This document shows, in pieces, positions 1 to 5,131 of a stretch of DNA of 5,164 nt. Position 1 is the stretch's first letter, and every line of letters starts with the position of its first letter. A program made the translations under genes and the position numbers. Source of the DNA: Alphaproteobacteria bacterium. Its GTDB lineage: Bacteria; Pseudomonadota; Alphaproteobacteria; Sphingomonadales; Sphingomonadaceae. Where the stretch lies: NCBI GenBank assembly GCA_028293005.1, contig JAQGLH010000171.1, positions 1 to 5,164 on the forward strand, given 5' to 3'. The notes under the pieces are model-generated. The model was not told the DNA's origin. It saw only the letters and a program-made list of their open reading frames with translations, and searched no databases.

Positions 1-18
1 CATATGACAATGAGACAT
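1..18 (-). CDS. 5' end of an unidentified gene leaving the window (partial)
   Basis: Only six codons are visible, reading Met-Ser-His-Cys-His-Met. They are too few to identify a product. The reason to call a gene is the ribosome binding site: AAGGAGGT lies 6 bases upstream of the ATG, a full match to the 16S anti-Shine-Dalgarno at ideal spacing. The gene runs in the same direction as the hydrolase gene that ends at 235. A 216-base gap with a possible terminator separates them, so it probably has its own promoter. The Met at codon 6 is an alternative start but is badly spaced from the Shine-Dalgarno. The start call is fairly safe; the function is unknown. Confidence 0.55.
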
Positions 19-24
19 CAAACC

Positions 25-32
25 ACCTCCTT
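25..32 (-). promoter_or_regulatory. Strong Shine-Dalgarno of the gene starting at 18
   Basis: The minus strand reads AAGGAGGT, complementary to the 3' end of 16S rRNA over all eight bases, with a 6-base spacer (GGTTTG) to the ATG. It is the strongest ribosome binding site in the window and suggests efficient translation of the off-window gene. Confidence 0.7.
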
Positions 33-119
33 TCGATTGTTGAACGATGATCCCCATGTGGGAAGTTGAGCCGAGCCGTACAATCCCTAAACTCATGTTT
101 TTGCTGATCTTTCCAGGCT

Positions 120-143
120 GGCTTTTATCCGCGCGATAAAGCC
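120..143. repeat. Inverted repeat around a CGCGC loop
   Basis: TTTATC (124-129) pairs with GATAAA (135-140) around the 5-base loop CGCGC. After one unpaired T at 123, GGC (120-122) pairs with GCC (141-143), giving about nine pairs. No run of T follows on either strand, so it does not look like an intrinsic terminator. It lies about 100 bases upstream of the minus-strand gene starting at 18, where an operator could sit. A chance dyad is also possible. Confidence 0.35.
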
Positions 144-172
144 GAGAGCGGCAGCGAGACTCGCCACCTGAT

Positions 173-200
173 GGAACCGCTCGACCGGACGAGCGGTCCC
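173..200. repeat. Inverted repeat, 8-bp perfect core
   Basis: ACCGCTCG (176-183) pairs exactly with CGAGCGGT (190-197) around the loop ACCGGA. Beyond one A/C mismatch, GG (173-174) pairs with CC (199-200). There is no T-run on either side, so a Rho-independent terminator is not supported. It lies just beyond the hairpin at 214-234 on the hydrolase transcript and could act as a second 3' stabilising stem, or as an operator for the gene starting at 18. Confidence 0.35.
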
Positions 201-210
201 GCGTCTAGAG

Positions 211-234
211 AAATTCCGGGCCGGCGGCCGGGAA
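211..234 (-). terminator. Possible terminator hairpin after the hydrolase gene
   Basis: The hairpin (214-234) starts directly after the TGA stop of the hydrolase gene (complement of 235-237). Bases 214-217 (TTCC) pair with 231-234 (GGAA). After one G/G mismatch, 219-222 (GGCC) pair with 226-229 (GGCC) around the loop 223-225. On the minus-strand transcript the stem is followed by only three U residues (211-213) and then CUC. The stem is GC-rich and well placed, but the short U-tract makes termination uncertain; it could instead be a 3' stability element. Confidence 0.42.
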
Positions 235-1446
235 TCAGCCGGCGCTCCAATCCTTGATCAGGCGGTTGGAGGGGATCGTTTTGTCGACCGCCTTTCGGGC
301 GCCCTCGACCCCGACGACGGGAAGATTTGCGGCGTCGATGAGGCCGACCTGCGCCAGCACGGTGGCTTGATCCCAGTAGATATGCTCGTTGTAGAGCTTG
401 TCGCCACGGAAGCGGACGATCGCGATCATCGCCACCTCGACATGTTTGCCGGTCGGAGCGACCCCGGGCAGGATCCAGTCGATCTCAACGTCGTGGGTGA
501 ACGAGAAGATGAACTCGTCGACCAGCCGGTCGACGCCGACGGTGCGCGAGACCGGCGTCAAGGTCGCATCGAGCGGCATATGGGCGATGAAGAAGTCGCG
601 GTAGAAGCGGAGCAGGTCGTCGTGCCCGACGCCGCCAGTCATCGTCGGGATATGATTGACATAGGGTTCGGGGACCATCGTCTTGATGGTTGCCTCGGCG
701 TCGCGCACGGCGAATTCGAGCGCCGTGTGGCGTTCCCATAAAGTCTCGAGATCGTAATTGGGGCCGATCGCGCGCCTGAAAACGCCGAGCGAACGCGTGT
801 GCGCGATCGTCGTTGCCGACGGATTATATTCCGGCCGGCCCGGCGCGGCGAAAGCATGGCCGCAGCCTGGATAAACATAGCATTGGACGTTGCGCTTGTG
901 GGCGAACGCCTGCTCCACCCGCACGCGATCTTCGGGCGGAAGCATGTGATCGAGCTCCGCAAAGTGCAGGACCATCGGGCAATCGATCTTGGCCGCTTCG
1001 TCGAGCCGCGCCTGGAGCCCAACGCCATAATAAGAAACCGCGCAATCGACGTCGGTCCGCGCCGCGACGAGATAGGCGAGTGTCCCGCCGAGGCAGAAGC
1101 CGAGCGCTCCGACGCCGCCCTCGCACTCGGGGCGCTCGCGCAGGGTTTGCAGCGCGAGACGGCAATCCTCGACGGCTTGGTCGACGTCGAAACGGTTGAA
1201 ATAACCGAGCGCCGTTTCGATCTCGCCGGGGCTGTAGCCGAGTTCGATCCCCGGCTCGATACGCCAGAACAGATCGGGCGCGAGGACCACATAGCCTTCC
1301 TCCGCGTAGAGATCGGCGACGTCGCGCATGCTCTGGTTGATGCCGAAGATTTCCTGCAACAGCAGAATTCCGGGACCCGAGCCCGAGGCGGGCACCGCGA
1401 GATAGCCCTTGAATTCGCCGCCGGCGATATCGACCCACTGACCCAT
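235..1446 (-). CDS. Dienelactone hydrolase family protein with C-terminal NTF2/SnoaL-like domain
   Basis: This is a two-domain protein of 403 residues from the chosen start. Residues ~1-228 form a dienelactone-hydrolase (carboxymethylenebutenolidase) alpha/beta hydrolase. The nucleophile is Cys118 in GFCLGG, with Asp166 (AELDH) and His197 (GCGHAF); the Cys-Asp and Cys-His spacings of 48 and 31 equal those I recall for the Pseudomonas enzyme (Cys123, Asp171, His202). Glu32 in QEIFG matches that family's active-site Glu. Residues ~235-385 look like an NTF2/SnoaL-like cone domain, with TMTGGVG, SRTVGVDRLVDE and EHIYWDQA segments. Single-domain family members are about 230-240 residues, so this is a real fusion. 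There is no signal peptide, so it is likely cytoplasmic. The first ATG (1452) is only 1 base from GGAGGA; the second (1446) is 7 bases away and is preferred. It probably hydrolyses a small ester or lactone; the substrate is unknown, and a true dienelactone role is not shown because no catechol-pathway genes are adjacent. Confidence 0.93.
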   Translation of the reverse strand: MGQWVDIAGGEFKGYLAVPASGSGPGILLLQEIFGINQSMRDVADLYAEEGYVVLAPDLFWRIEPGIELGYSPGEIETALGYFNRFDVDQAVEDCRLALQTLRERPECEGGVGALGFCLGGTLAYLVAARTDVDCAVSYYGVGLQARLDEAAKIDCPMVLHFAELDHMLPPEDRVRVEQAFAHKRNVQCYVYPGCGHAFAAPGRPEYNPSATTIAHTRSLGVFRRAIGPNYDLETLWERHTALEFAVRDAEATIKTMVPEPYVNHIPTMTGGVGHDDLLRFYRDFFIAHMPLDATLTPVSRTVGVDRLVDEFIFSFTHDVEIDWILPGVAPTGKHVEVAMIAIVRFRGDKLYNEHIYWDQATVLAQVGLIDAANLPVVGVEGARKAVDKTIPSNRLIKDWSAG

Positions 1447-1453
1447 GCGCATG

Positions 1454-1459
1454 TCCTCC
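1454..1459 (-). promoter_or_regulatory. Shine-Dalgarno that selects the downstream Met of the hydrolase
   Basis: GGAGGA on the minus strand lies 1 base from the ATG at 1452 but 7 bases from the in-frame ATG at 1446. The second spacing is normal for initiation, so the protein most likely starts Met-Gly-Gln-Trp rather than Met-Arg-Met-Gly. Confidence 0.65.
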
Positions 1460-1576
1460 AGCTCGGCCGTGGTCCACGAGGACGCCGTGAAATTGGCCCG
1501 CGATATGCCTAGCGAACCTCATGAGAGAGGCCAAGGAATAGTCACGTTGACGGCGCCGCAGCGGAGCGTCCAAGCA

Positions 1577-1598
1577 GGCCTCGACGAATGGCGAGGCC
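1577..1598. repeat. Inverted repeat upstream of the aminotransferase
   Basis: GGCCTCG (1577-1583) pairs perfectly with CGAGGCC (1592-1598) around an 8-base loop. It lies 82 bases before the aminotransferase ATG, where an operator or a leader hairpin could sit. No T-run follows, so it is not a convincing terminator. Confidence 0.35.
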
Positions 1599-1679
1599 GA
1601 TCCAGGGGGCGCCACCGGCGAAAAAATCCTGGCGTCCTGGCTCCACCGACCTTTAAAGCCCACGCAACGAACGAGCCCG

Positions 1680-2822
1680 ATGACAGCCACTATCGATCCC
1701 TTCCACGCCATCGCCATCAGCCGCCTCGCGCATCGCCTCGCGGCGGAGGGCCGATCGATCATCCACATGGAATTCGGCCAGCCCTCGACGGGGGCGCCAC
1801 AGCCGGCCATCGCCGCAGCCCACCGCATCCTCGACGAGGACGCGATGGGATATTGGGAAAGCCCGGCGCTCAAGCAGCGGATTGCGCGCCATTATGCCGA
1901 GACATACGGCGTCGCGGTCGATCCCGAGCAGGTGCTGCTCACCTGCGGCGCTTCGCCCGGCCTGGTCCTCGCGTTGCTGTGCGCCTTCGCGCCGGGCGCG
2001 CGTGTCGCGCTGGCCCGACCGGGCTATGTCGCCTACCGCAATACGCTCAAGGCGCTGCACATGGTTCCGCTCGAACTGGCTTGCGGCGAGGCCGAGCGCT
2101 TTCAGGTGACCGCCGCGCAGCTCGCGGCAATCGATCCCCCGCCTGAAGGCCTGATCCTCTCGAGCCCGGCCAATCCCACCGGCACGCTGATCACCGACAG
2201 GGAAATGACAGCGATCGCGCGGCTGTGCGCCGAGCGCGGCGTCCGGATCATCTCCGACGAAATCTACCACAGTCTGACTTACGGGGCCTCGGGCCGCTCG
2301 ATGCTCGAGCACAACGACGACGCGATCGTCGTCAACAGCTTCTCCAAATATTACAGCATGGCGGGCTGGCGGCTGGGCTGGATCGTGGTGCCGCAAGATC
2401 TCGTCCCCGCCGCCCGTGCGAGGATGGGGAATCTCTTCCTGATGCCGCCGTCGCTGTCGCAACATGCCGGGCTGATCGCAATGGACTGCCGCGACGAGCT
2501 CGAGGGGCATCTCACCACCTATCGCGATAACCGCGCCTTGCTGCTGGAGGCCCTGCCGAAGATGGGTCTTCAGCGCATCGCCCCACCGGACGGCGCCTTC
2601 TACATCTATGCCGACATCGGCCATCTCACCAACGACAGCCTGGCCTTCTGCCAGCGGCTGCTCGAGGATACCGGGGTGGCGACCGCACCCGGCATCGACT
2701 TCGATCCGGTCGACGGACACCGCTTCATGCGCTTCAGCTTCGCGGTCTCGACCGACCGGGTGGCGGATGCGATCGCCCGCATGGCGCCGTGGTTCGAGGC
2801 GCGGCACGACGAGAATTGCTAG
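1680..2822 (+). CDS. PLP-dependent class I/II aminotransferase
   Basis: This is a complete fold-type I aminotransferase of 380 residues, the usual length for AspC/COG0436-type enzymes. Visible landmarks are an N-terminal substrate strand with EFGQPSTGAP (31-40), Tyr58 in GYW, a phosphate-contact region TCGASPG (88-94), SSPANPTGT with the cofactor-contacting Asn165, SDEIY with Asp193 (pairs with the pyridine nitrogen) and Tyr196, the Schiff-base Lys223 in SFSKYYSMAGWRLGW, and Arg351 in FMRFSFA, the family's substrate carboxylate-binding arginine. All core catalytic residues are present, so it should be active and cytoplasmic, most likely a homodimer moving an amino group between an amino acid and a 2-oxo acid. 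The sequence does not reveal the preferred substrate. No good Shine-Dalgarno precedes the ATG at 1680, but conserved-looking sequence begins within the first ten residues, so a much later start is unlikely. It may be co-transcribed with the SDR 89 bases downstream. Confidence 0.93.
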   Translation: MTATIDPFHAIAISRLAHRLAAEGRSIIHMEFGQPSTGAPQPAIAAAHRILDEDAMGYWESPALKQRIARHYAETYGVAVDPEQVLLTCGASPGLVLALLCAFAPGARVALARPGYVAYRNTLKALHMVPLELACGEAERFQVTAAQLAAIDPPPEGLILSSPANPTGTLITDREMTAIARLCAERGVRIISDEIYHSLTYGASGRSMLEHNDDAIVVNSFSKYYSMAGWRLGWIVVPQDLVPAARARMGNLFLMPPSLSQHAGLIAMDCRDELEGHLTTYRDNRALLLEALPKMGLQRIAPPDGAFYIYADIGHLTNDSLAFCQRLLEDTGVATAPGIDFDPVDGHRFMRFSFAVSTDRVADAIARMAPWFEARHDENC

Positions 2823-2841
2823 CGGCGACGCGCCGTAGGCT

Positions 2842-2878
2842 CCGCCTCGCCCGAAGATTCGAGGCGCCACGGAGGCGG
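2842..2878. repeat. Two mutually exclusive hairpins in the aminotransferase-SDR gap
   Basis: CGCCTCG (2843-2849) can pair with CGAGGCG (2860-2866) around a 10-base loop. The overlapping arm CCGCCTC (2842-2848) can instead pair with GAGGCGG (2872-2878). Both stems are 7 bp and share the left arm, so only one can form at a time. There is no U-tract. They lie in the 89-base gap before the dehydrogenase and could affect mRNA processing or read-through, but GC-rich spacers form such stems easily by chance. Confidence 0.3.
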
Positions 2879-2899
2879 CCCGGCGTGATAAGATGAACC

Positions 2900-2905
2900 G
2901 AGGAG
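2900..2905 (+). promoter_or_regulatory. Shine-Dalgarno of the SDR gene
   Basis: GAGGAG is followed by a 6-base spacer to the ATG at 2912. It fixes the start Met-Pro-Asn-Ala, directly before the first strand of the nucleotide-binding fold, and argues against the earlier out-of-frame ATG at 2893. Confidence 0.7.
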
Positions 2906-2911
2906 CCTGCC

Positions 2912-3601
2912 ATGCCCAATGCCATCATCGTCGCCGGCTACGGCCCGGGAATCTCGCACGCGATGGCGCGGCGCTTCGGGCGCGAAGGTTTTTCGGTCGC
3001 GCTCGTCGCGCGCAGCGAGGACCGTCTGGGTGCCGGCGTCGCCAAACTTGCGGAGGAAGGCATCGCCGCCAAACTTTATGCTTGCGATCTCGGGGACTGG
3101 GGCGCGACGCGAGCGATGGTCCGCCAGGTCCAGGACGATCTTGGACCGGTGGAGGTGCTGCACTGGAATGCCTACTCGGCCGGCGCCGGCGATCTGACGA
3201 CGGCATCGGCCGCCGAGCTTCACGCGGTGCTCGCTGTGGCCGTCACCGGCCTGATGACATCCGTCCAGCAGGCGCTGCCGGACCTCGAAAGCACGAAAGG
3301 TGCGGTGCTCGTGACCAGCGGCGGCTTTGCGACCGACGATCCTCACTTGAACGAGGTCGCGGGTGTGCATGGGTTCATGGGCTTCGCGGTGAGCAAGGCG
3401 GCCCAGCACAAGGCGGTGAACGTCCTGCATTACCGGCTTGCGCCCGCCGGCATTTTCGTCGGGCAGGTCGTCGTGCTCCGGACGGTCCGGGGCACCGTTT
3501 GGGACGAAGGCGATGCGACCGTCGACCCGAACGGCGTGGCCGAGCGCTTCTGGCAGCTGTTCAAGCAGAGGGACGCGATCTCGGTGCCGTTCGGCGGCTA
3601 G
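2912..3601 (+). CDS. Divergent short-chain dehydrogenase/reductase lacking the catalytic Tyr
   Basis: This 229-residue protein has a Rossmann fold of classical SDR size. The dinucleotide motif is AGYGPGIS (8-15): Gly9 and Gly13 are kept and the third glycine is Ser15. Arg34 after the second strand (LVARS) suggests NADP(H). CDLGD with Asp59 fits the adenine-contacting position. WNAYSAG (85-91) replaces the usual NNAG, keeping Asn86. VTSGG gives a possible active-site Ser136, but where YxxxK is expected the sequence is Phe158-Ala-Val-Ser-Lys162, so the proton-donating Tyr is missing while Lys is kept. The Ser-to-Phe distance is 22 residues rather than about 13. I recall a group of small divergent SDRs that also lack YxxxK, so this may be a family trait. 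It may have altered chemistry, or bind a nucleotide without classic SDR catalysis. The downstream membrane protein gene is 6 bases away and probably translationally coupled. Confidence 0.88.
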   Translation: MPNAIIVAGYGPGISHAMARRFGREGFSVALVARSEDRLGAGVAKLAEEGIAAKLYACDLGDWGATRAMVRQVQDDLGPVEVLHWNAYSAGAGDLTTASAAELHAVLAVAVTGLMTSVQQALPDLESTKGAVLVTSGGFATDDPHLNEVAGVHGFMGFAVSKAAQHKAVNVLHYRLAPAGIFVGQVVVLRTVRGTVWDEGDATVDPNGVAERFWQLFKQRDAISVPFGG

Positions 3602-3607
3602 GGCGCC

Positions 3608-3994
3608 ATGCGCCGTCTATTCCTCTTCAGCGGCGGGGTAATCAGCCTCGTCCTTGGGACGGCGGGCGTGTTCCTGCCCTTGCTTCCGACGGTGCCGTTC
3701 GTGCTGCTGGCGGCTTTCTGCTTCGCCCGCAGCAGCCCCCGGCTCGAGGGCTGGCTGCTGCAGCACAGGCATTTTGGCCCACACATCCACTCGTGGCGCG
3801 AGTCACGTGCGATTAGCCGCTCGGGCAAACGGGCAGCCTGGATCGCCTTTGCGCTCAGCGCGGCAGCCGGCTTGTTCGCTCTCCCGTTGTGGTGGAGCTT
3901 GATCCCGGTCGTCGTAGCGGTCGCCGGGAGCGGCTGGATCGCGAGCTTGCCGACCGCTGCGGCGGCTTTACCGGAGCAGGACGGCGTCGGCTGA
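3608..3994 (+). CDS. YbaN/DUF454-type inner membrane protein
   Basis: This is a small membrane protein of 128 residues, the usual size for the family (E. coli YbaN, COG2832). The family signature is clear: a hydrophobic N-terminal half with LGTAGVFLPLLPTVPFVLLA (16-35), followed by FCFARSSPRLEGWLLQHRHF (37-56) and GPHIHSWRE (57-65). Predicted membrane segments are roughly 4-22, 24-40, 76-93 and 96-114, with a basic loop (64-75) between the pairs that is probably cytoplasmic. The biochemical role of the family is not known to me. Its ATG is 6 bases after the SDR stop and the Shine-Dalgarno is weak, which favours coupling to SDR translation. The neighbourhood gives no clear functional link, so co-transcription may be incidental. 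The last residues (~115-128) are not hydrophobic and form a short tail. Confidence 0.88.
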   Translation: MRRLFLFSGGVISLVLGTAGVFLPLLPTVPFVLLAAFCFARSSPRLEGWLLQHRHFGPHIHSWRESRAISRSGKRAAWIAFALSAAAGLFALPLWWSLIPVVVAVAGSGWIASLPTAAAALPEQDGVG

Positions 3995-4008
3995 AGTCGT
4001 TCAGGCCG
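3988..4008. terminator. Dyad spanning both stop codons of the convergent genes
   Basis: CTGAA (3991-3995) pairs with TTCAG (4000-4004) around the loop GTCG. After one bulged G (4005), CGG (3988-3990) pairs with CCG (4006-4008). The left arm contains the TGA of the membrane protein gene (3992-3994) and the right arm the complement of the oxidoreductase TGA (4001-4003). It is the only structure available to separate the two convergent transcripts, which are 6 bases apart. With no U-tract on either side, intrinsic termination is doubtful. Confidence 0.35.
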
Positions 4009-5011
4009 CGCGCTGGGCACTCCCCGCTTCGACGAGCGGAAGCACGTCGTCGAACATGCTGCGCATCGAGCGATGGATCTCGGATTCGGGCATATATCCG
4101 AAATTCTGCAGCGTCAGGACATGGTCGAGCCCCATTGCGGACAGCGCCGACAGTTTCGCCGCGACCGTCTCGACGCCGCCGAACAGGTGGATTCCGCTGC
4201 GCAAGACGTCGTCGTAGACGGCTCGTTTCGCGTAAAGCCGCGTCTCGACATAAAGATCGAACGCACTTTCCGCGTTGCGCCGCGCCTCCTCGTCCGAGGC
4301 CGCGACATGGGTGTGGAGGCAAATCGCCGCGGCCCCTTGATGGTCGGTCAGGCCGATTTCCTCGCGCCCCCGCCGGAATTCGGCAAGCAATTCGGCGATC
4401 TCGTCGAAATCGTCGACCGAGGCATATGGGACGAACAGCATCCGCCGCCCCTGGCGGCCGACATGATAAGCGGCTTCCTTGCGCAGGATCGCAAGATAGA
4501 TCGGCACCTCTCGCTGGATCGGGCCGACGTTGATCTTGACCGCGTCGAGGCTGGTATAGAGGCCCTCGTGGGTCACGCGCTCACCCTTCAGCAAGCGCTC
4601 GACCATGCCGAGATTCTCGTCGAAACGATCACGCTTGGTGGCCCCGTCGATCCGGTAGCCGGCGGATTCATGCTGCAGATAGCCCGACCCGACGCCAAGC
4701 ACGAGCCGGCCTTCGGACAGCATGTCTACCATCGCGTAATTCTCGGCGATCGTGAGCGGGTGATGAAACGTCAGGATCGAGATGGCGGTGCCGAGCCTGA
4801 TGCGCTCGGTCCGCTGCGCGAGCGCGCTGAGGAACAAGGCCGGGTTCGGCACCACCCCATATTCGTGGAAGTGGTGCTCGGCGACGAAGAAGGTGTCGTA
4901 GCCGATCCGATCCGCAAGCTCGCCCTGCGCCAACACTTGCCGATAGAGTTCGGCTACGGTCCGTTCGCGCCACGGATAATGGTCTTGCACCGAGAAGATC
5001 GACAGCTTCAT
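4001..5011 (-). CDS. LLM-class flavin-dependent oxidoreductase (luciferase-like)
   Basis: This 336-residue protein is a bacterial luciferase-like TIM barrel (PF00296 type), complete and of normal length. Landmarks include the first strand MKLSIFSVQDHYP, GYDTFFVAEHHFHEYG (37-52) with His46/His47 at the position where luciferases keep an active-site histidine, RIRLGTAISILTFHHPLTIAE (70-90) and MLSEGRLVLGVGSGY (97-111), where the barrel binds flavin phosphate. The C-terminal half carries GGVETVAAKLSAL and a helix ending MRSMFDDVLP. Family members use reduced FMN or coenzyme F420, and in this kind of bacterium FMN supplied by a separate reductase is the likelier. The substrate cannot be read from sequence. 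It most resembles the group typified by an Agrobacterium structure (2I7G-like), from memory. The start is set by GGAG 7 bases upstream of the ATG. It faces the upstream plus-strand genes and has its own upstream region. Confidence 0.92.
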   Translation of the reverse strand: MKLSIFSVQDHYPWRERTVAELYRQVLAQGELADRIGYDTFFVAEHHFHEYGVVPNPALFLSALAQRTERIRLGTAISILTFHHPLTIAENYAMVDMLSEGRLVLGVGSGYLQHESAGYRIDGATKRDRFDENLGMVERLLKGERVTHEGLYTSLDAVKINVGPIQREVPIYLAILRKEAAYHVGRQGRRMLFVPYASVDDFDEIAELLAEFRRGREEIGLTDHQGAAAICLHTHVAASDEEARRNAESAFDLYVETRLYAKRAVYDDVLRSGIHLFGGVETVAAKLSALSAMGLDHVLTLQNFGYMPESEIHRSMRSMFDDVLPLVEAGSAQRAA

Positions 5012-5018
5012 GCCCCTG

Positions 5019-5022
5019 CTCC
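5019..5022 (-). promoter_or_regulatory. Shine-Dalgarno of the flavin oxidoreductase
   Basis: GGAG on the minus strand has a 7-base spacer to the ATG at 5011. A later AGGGG is too close to the ATG to serve. This supports the start Met-Lys-Leu-Ser, directly at the first barrel strand. Confidence 0.55.
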
Positions 5023-5062
5023 GCTGTTACCGTTACGCACGTTCGAAAATCTCCTTGCCCCA

Positions 5063-5091
5063 ACAATCTGCGGACGCTTGGCCAATCACAA
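5063..5091 (-). promoter_or_regulatory. Weak candidate promoter of the flavin oxidoreductase
   Basis: On the minus strand TTGTGA (5091-5086) is followed after 17 bases by GATTGT (5068-5063). The matches to the sigma-70 consensus are 4/6 and 3/6. It would give a leader of about 45 bases. The -35 overlaps the dyad at 5085-5106, as a repressible promoter might. The evidence is position and weak consensus only. Confidence 0.25.
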
Positions 5092-5131
5092 ATCCTGACG
5101 TGTGATGCAATCTTCGCTTCCATGCATTGCA
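5085..5131. repeat. Two adjacent dyads upstream of the flavin oxidoreductase
   Basis: ATCACA (5085-5090) and TGTGAT (5101-5106) form an inverted pair with a 10-base spacer. TGCAAT (5106-5111) and ATTGCA (5126-5131) form a second with a 14-base spacer that also contains the palindrome ATGCAT (5122-5127). They share base 5106. Their arrangement 75-120 bases before the start codon suits operator sites. The first is not a CRP site, whose half-sites face the other way with a 6-base spacer. A gene may begin beyond 5164, in which case this would be a shared control region. Confidence 0.35.

Larger units (their letters stand above)
1453..1679. other. Divergent intergenic region between hydrolase and aminotransferase genes
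   Basis: These 227 bases must hold the promoters of both divergent genes. I see no strong sigma-70 pair on either strand. TTGACG at 1546-1551 is a good -35 on the plus strand, but no A/T-rich -10 follows at 16-18 bases. TTTAAA at 1652-1657 could be a -10 giving a very short leader for the aminotransferase, but without a matching -35. Other elements are an 8-bp palindrome CTCATGAG (1518-1525), TTGGCC (1493-1498) with GGCCAA (1529-1534) as a widely spaced inverted pair, and a direct repeat of TCCTGGC (1627-1633, 1635-1641). The aminotransferase start lacks a clear Shine-Dalgarno. Confidence 0.5.

Noticed and set aside
120..200. tRNA or other structured RNA gene in the left gap
   Set aside because: The stems do not form a cloverleaf, and there is no T-arm consensus, anticodon arm or CCA end.
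639..1292. Long open frame of 217 residues on the minus strand inside the hydrolase gene
   Set aside because: It overlaps a gene with clear family motifs, and its translation is Arg/Ser-rich and low in recognisable motifs, as expected of an out-of-frame reading in GC-rich DNA.
1627..1641. Direct repeat TCCTGGC x2 as a mobile-element or attachment-site trace
   Set aside because: Seven bases repeated once with 1 base between is expected by chance and no element or integrase is nearby.
1653..2870. Open frame of 405 residues antisense to the aminotransferase
   Set aside because: It mirrors a gene with all catalytic residues in place, its translation is Arg/Gly/Asp-rich without domain motifs, and it has no supported start.
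2893..3816. Open frame of 307 residues on the plus strand overlapping the SDR and membrane protein genes
   Set aside because: It is Arg/Gly-rich, matches no family and shadows two genes with strong signatures; the Shine-Dalgarno at 2900-2905 fits the SDR start.
4073..5098. Open frame of 341 residues antisense to the flavin oxidoreductase
   Set aside because: The minus-strand frame has clear luciferase-family motifs; the antisense frame does not and lacks a ribosome binding site.
5085..5106. CRP/FNR-type binding site
   Set aside because: The half-sites are in the opposite order (TCACA before TGTGA) with a 10-base spacer, unlike TGTGA-N6-TCACA.
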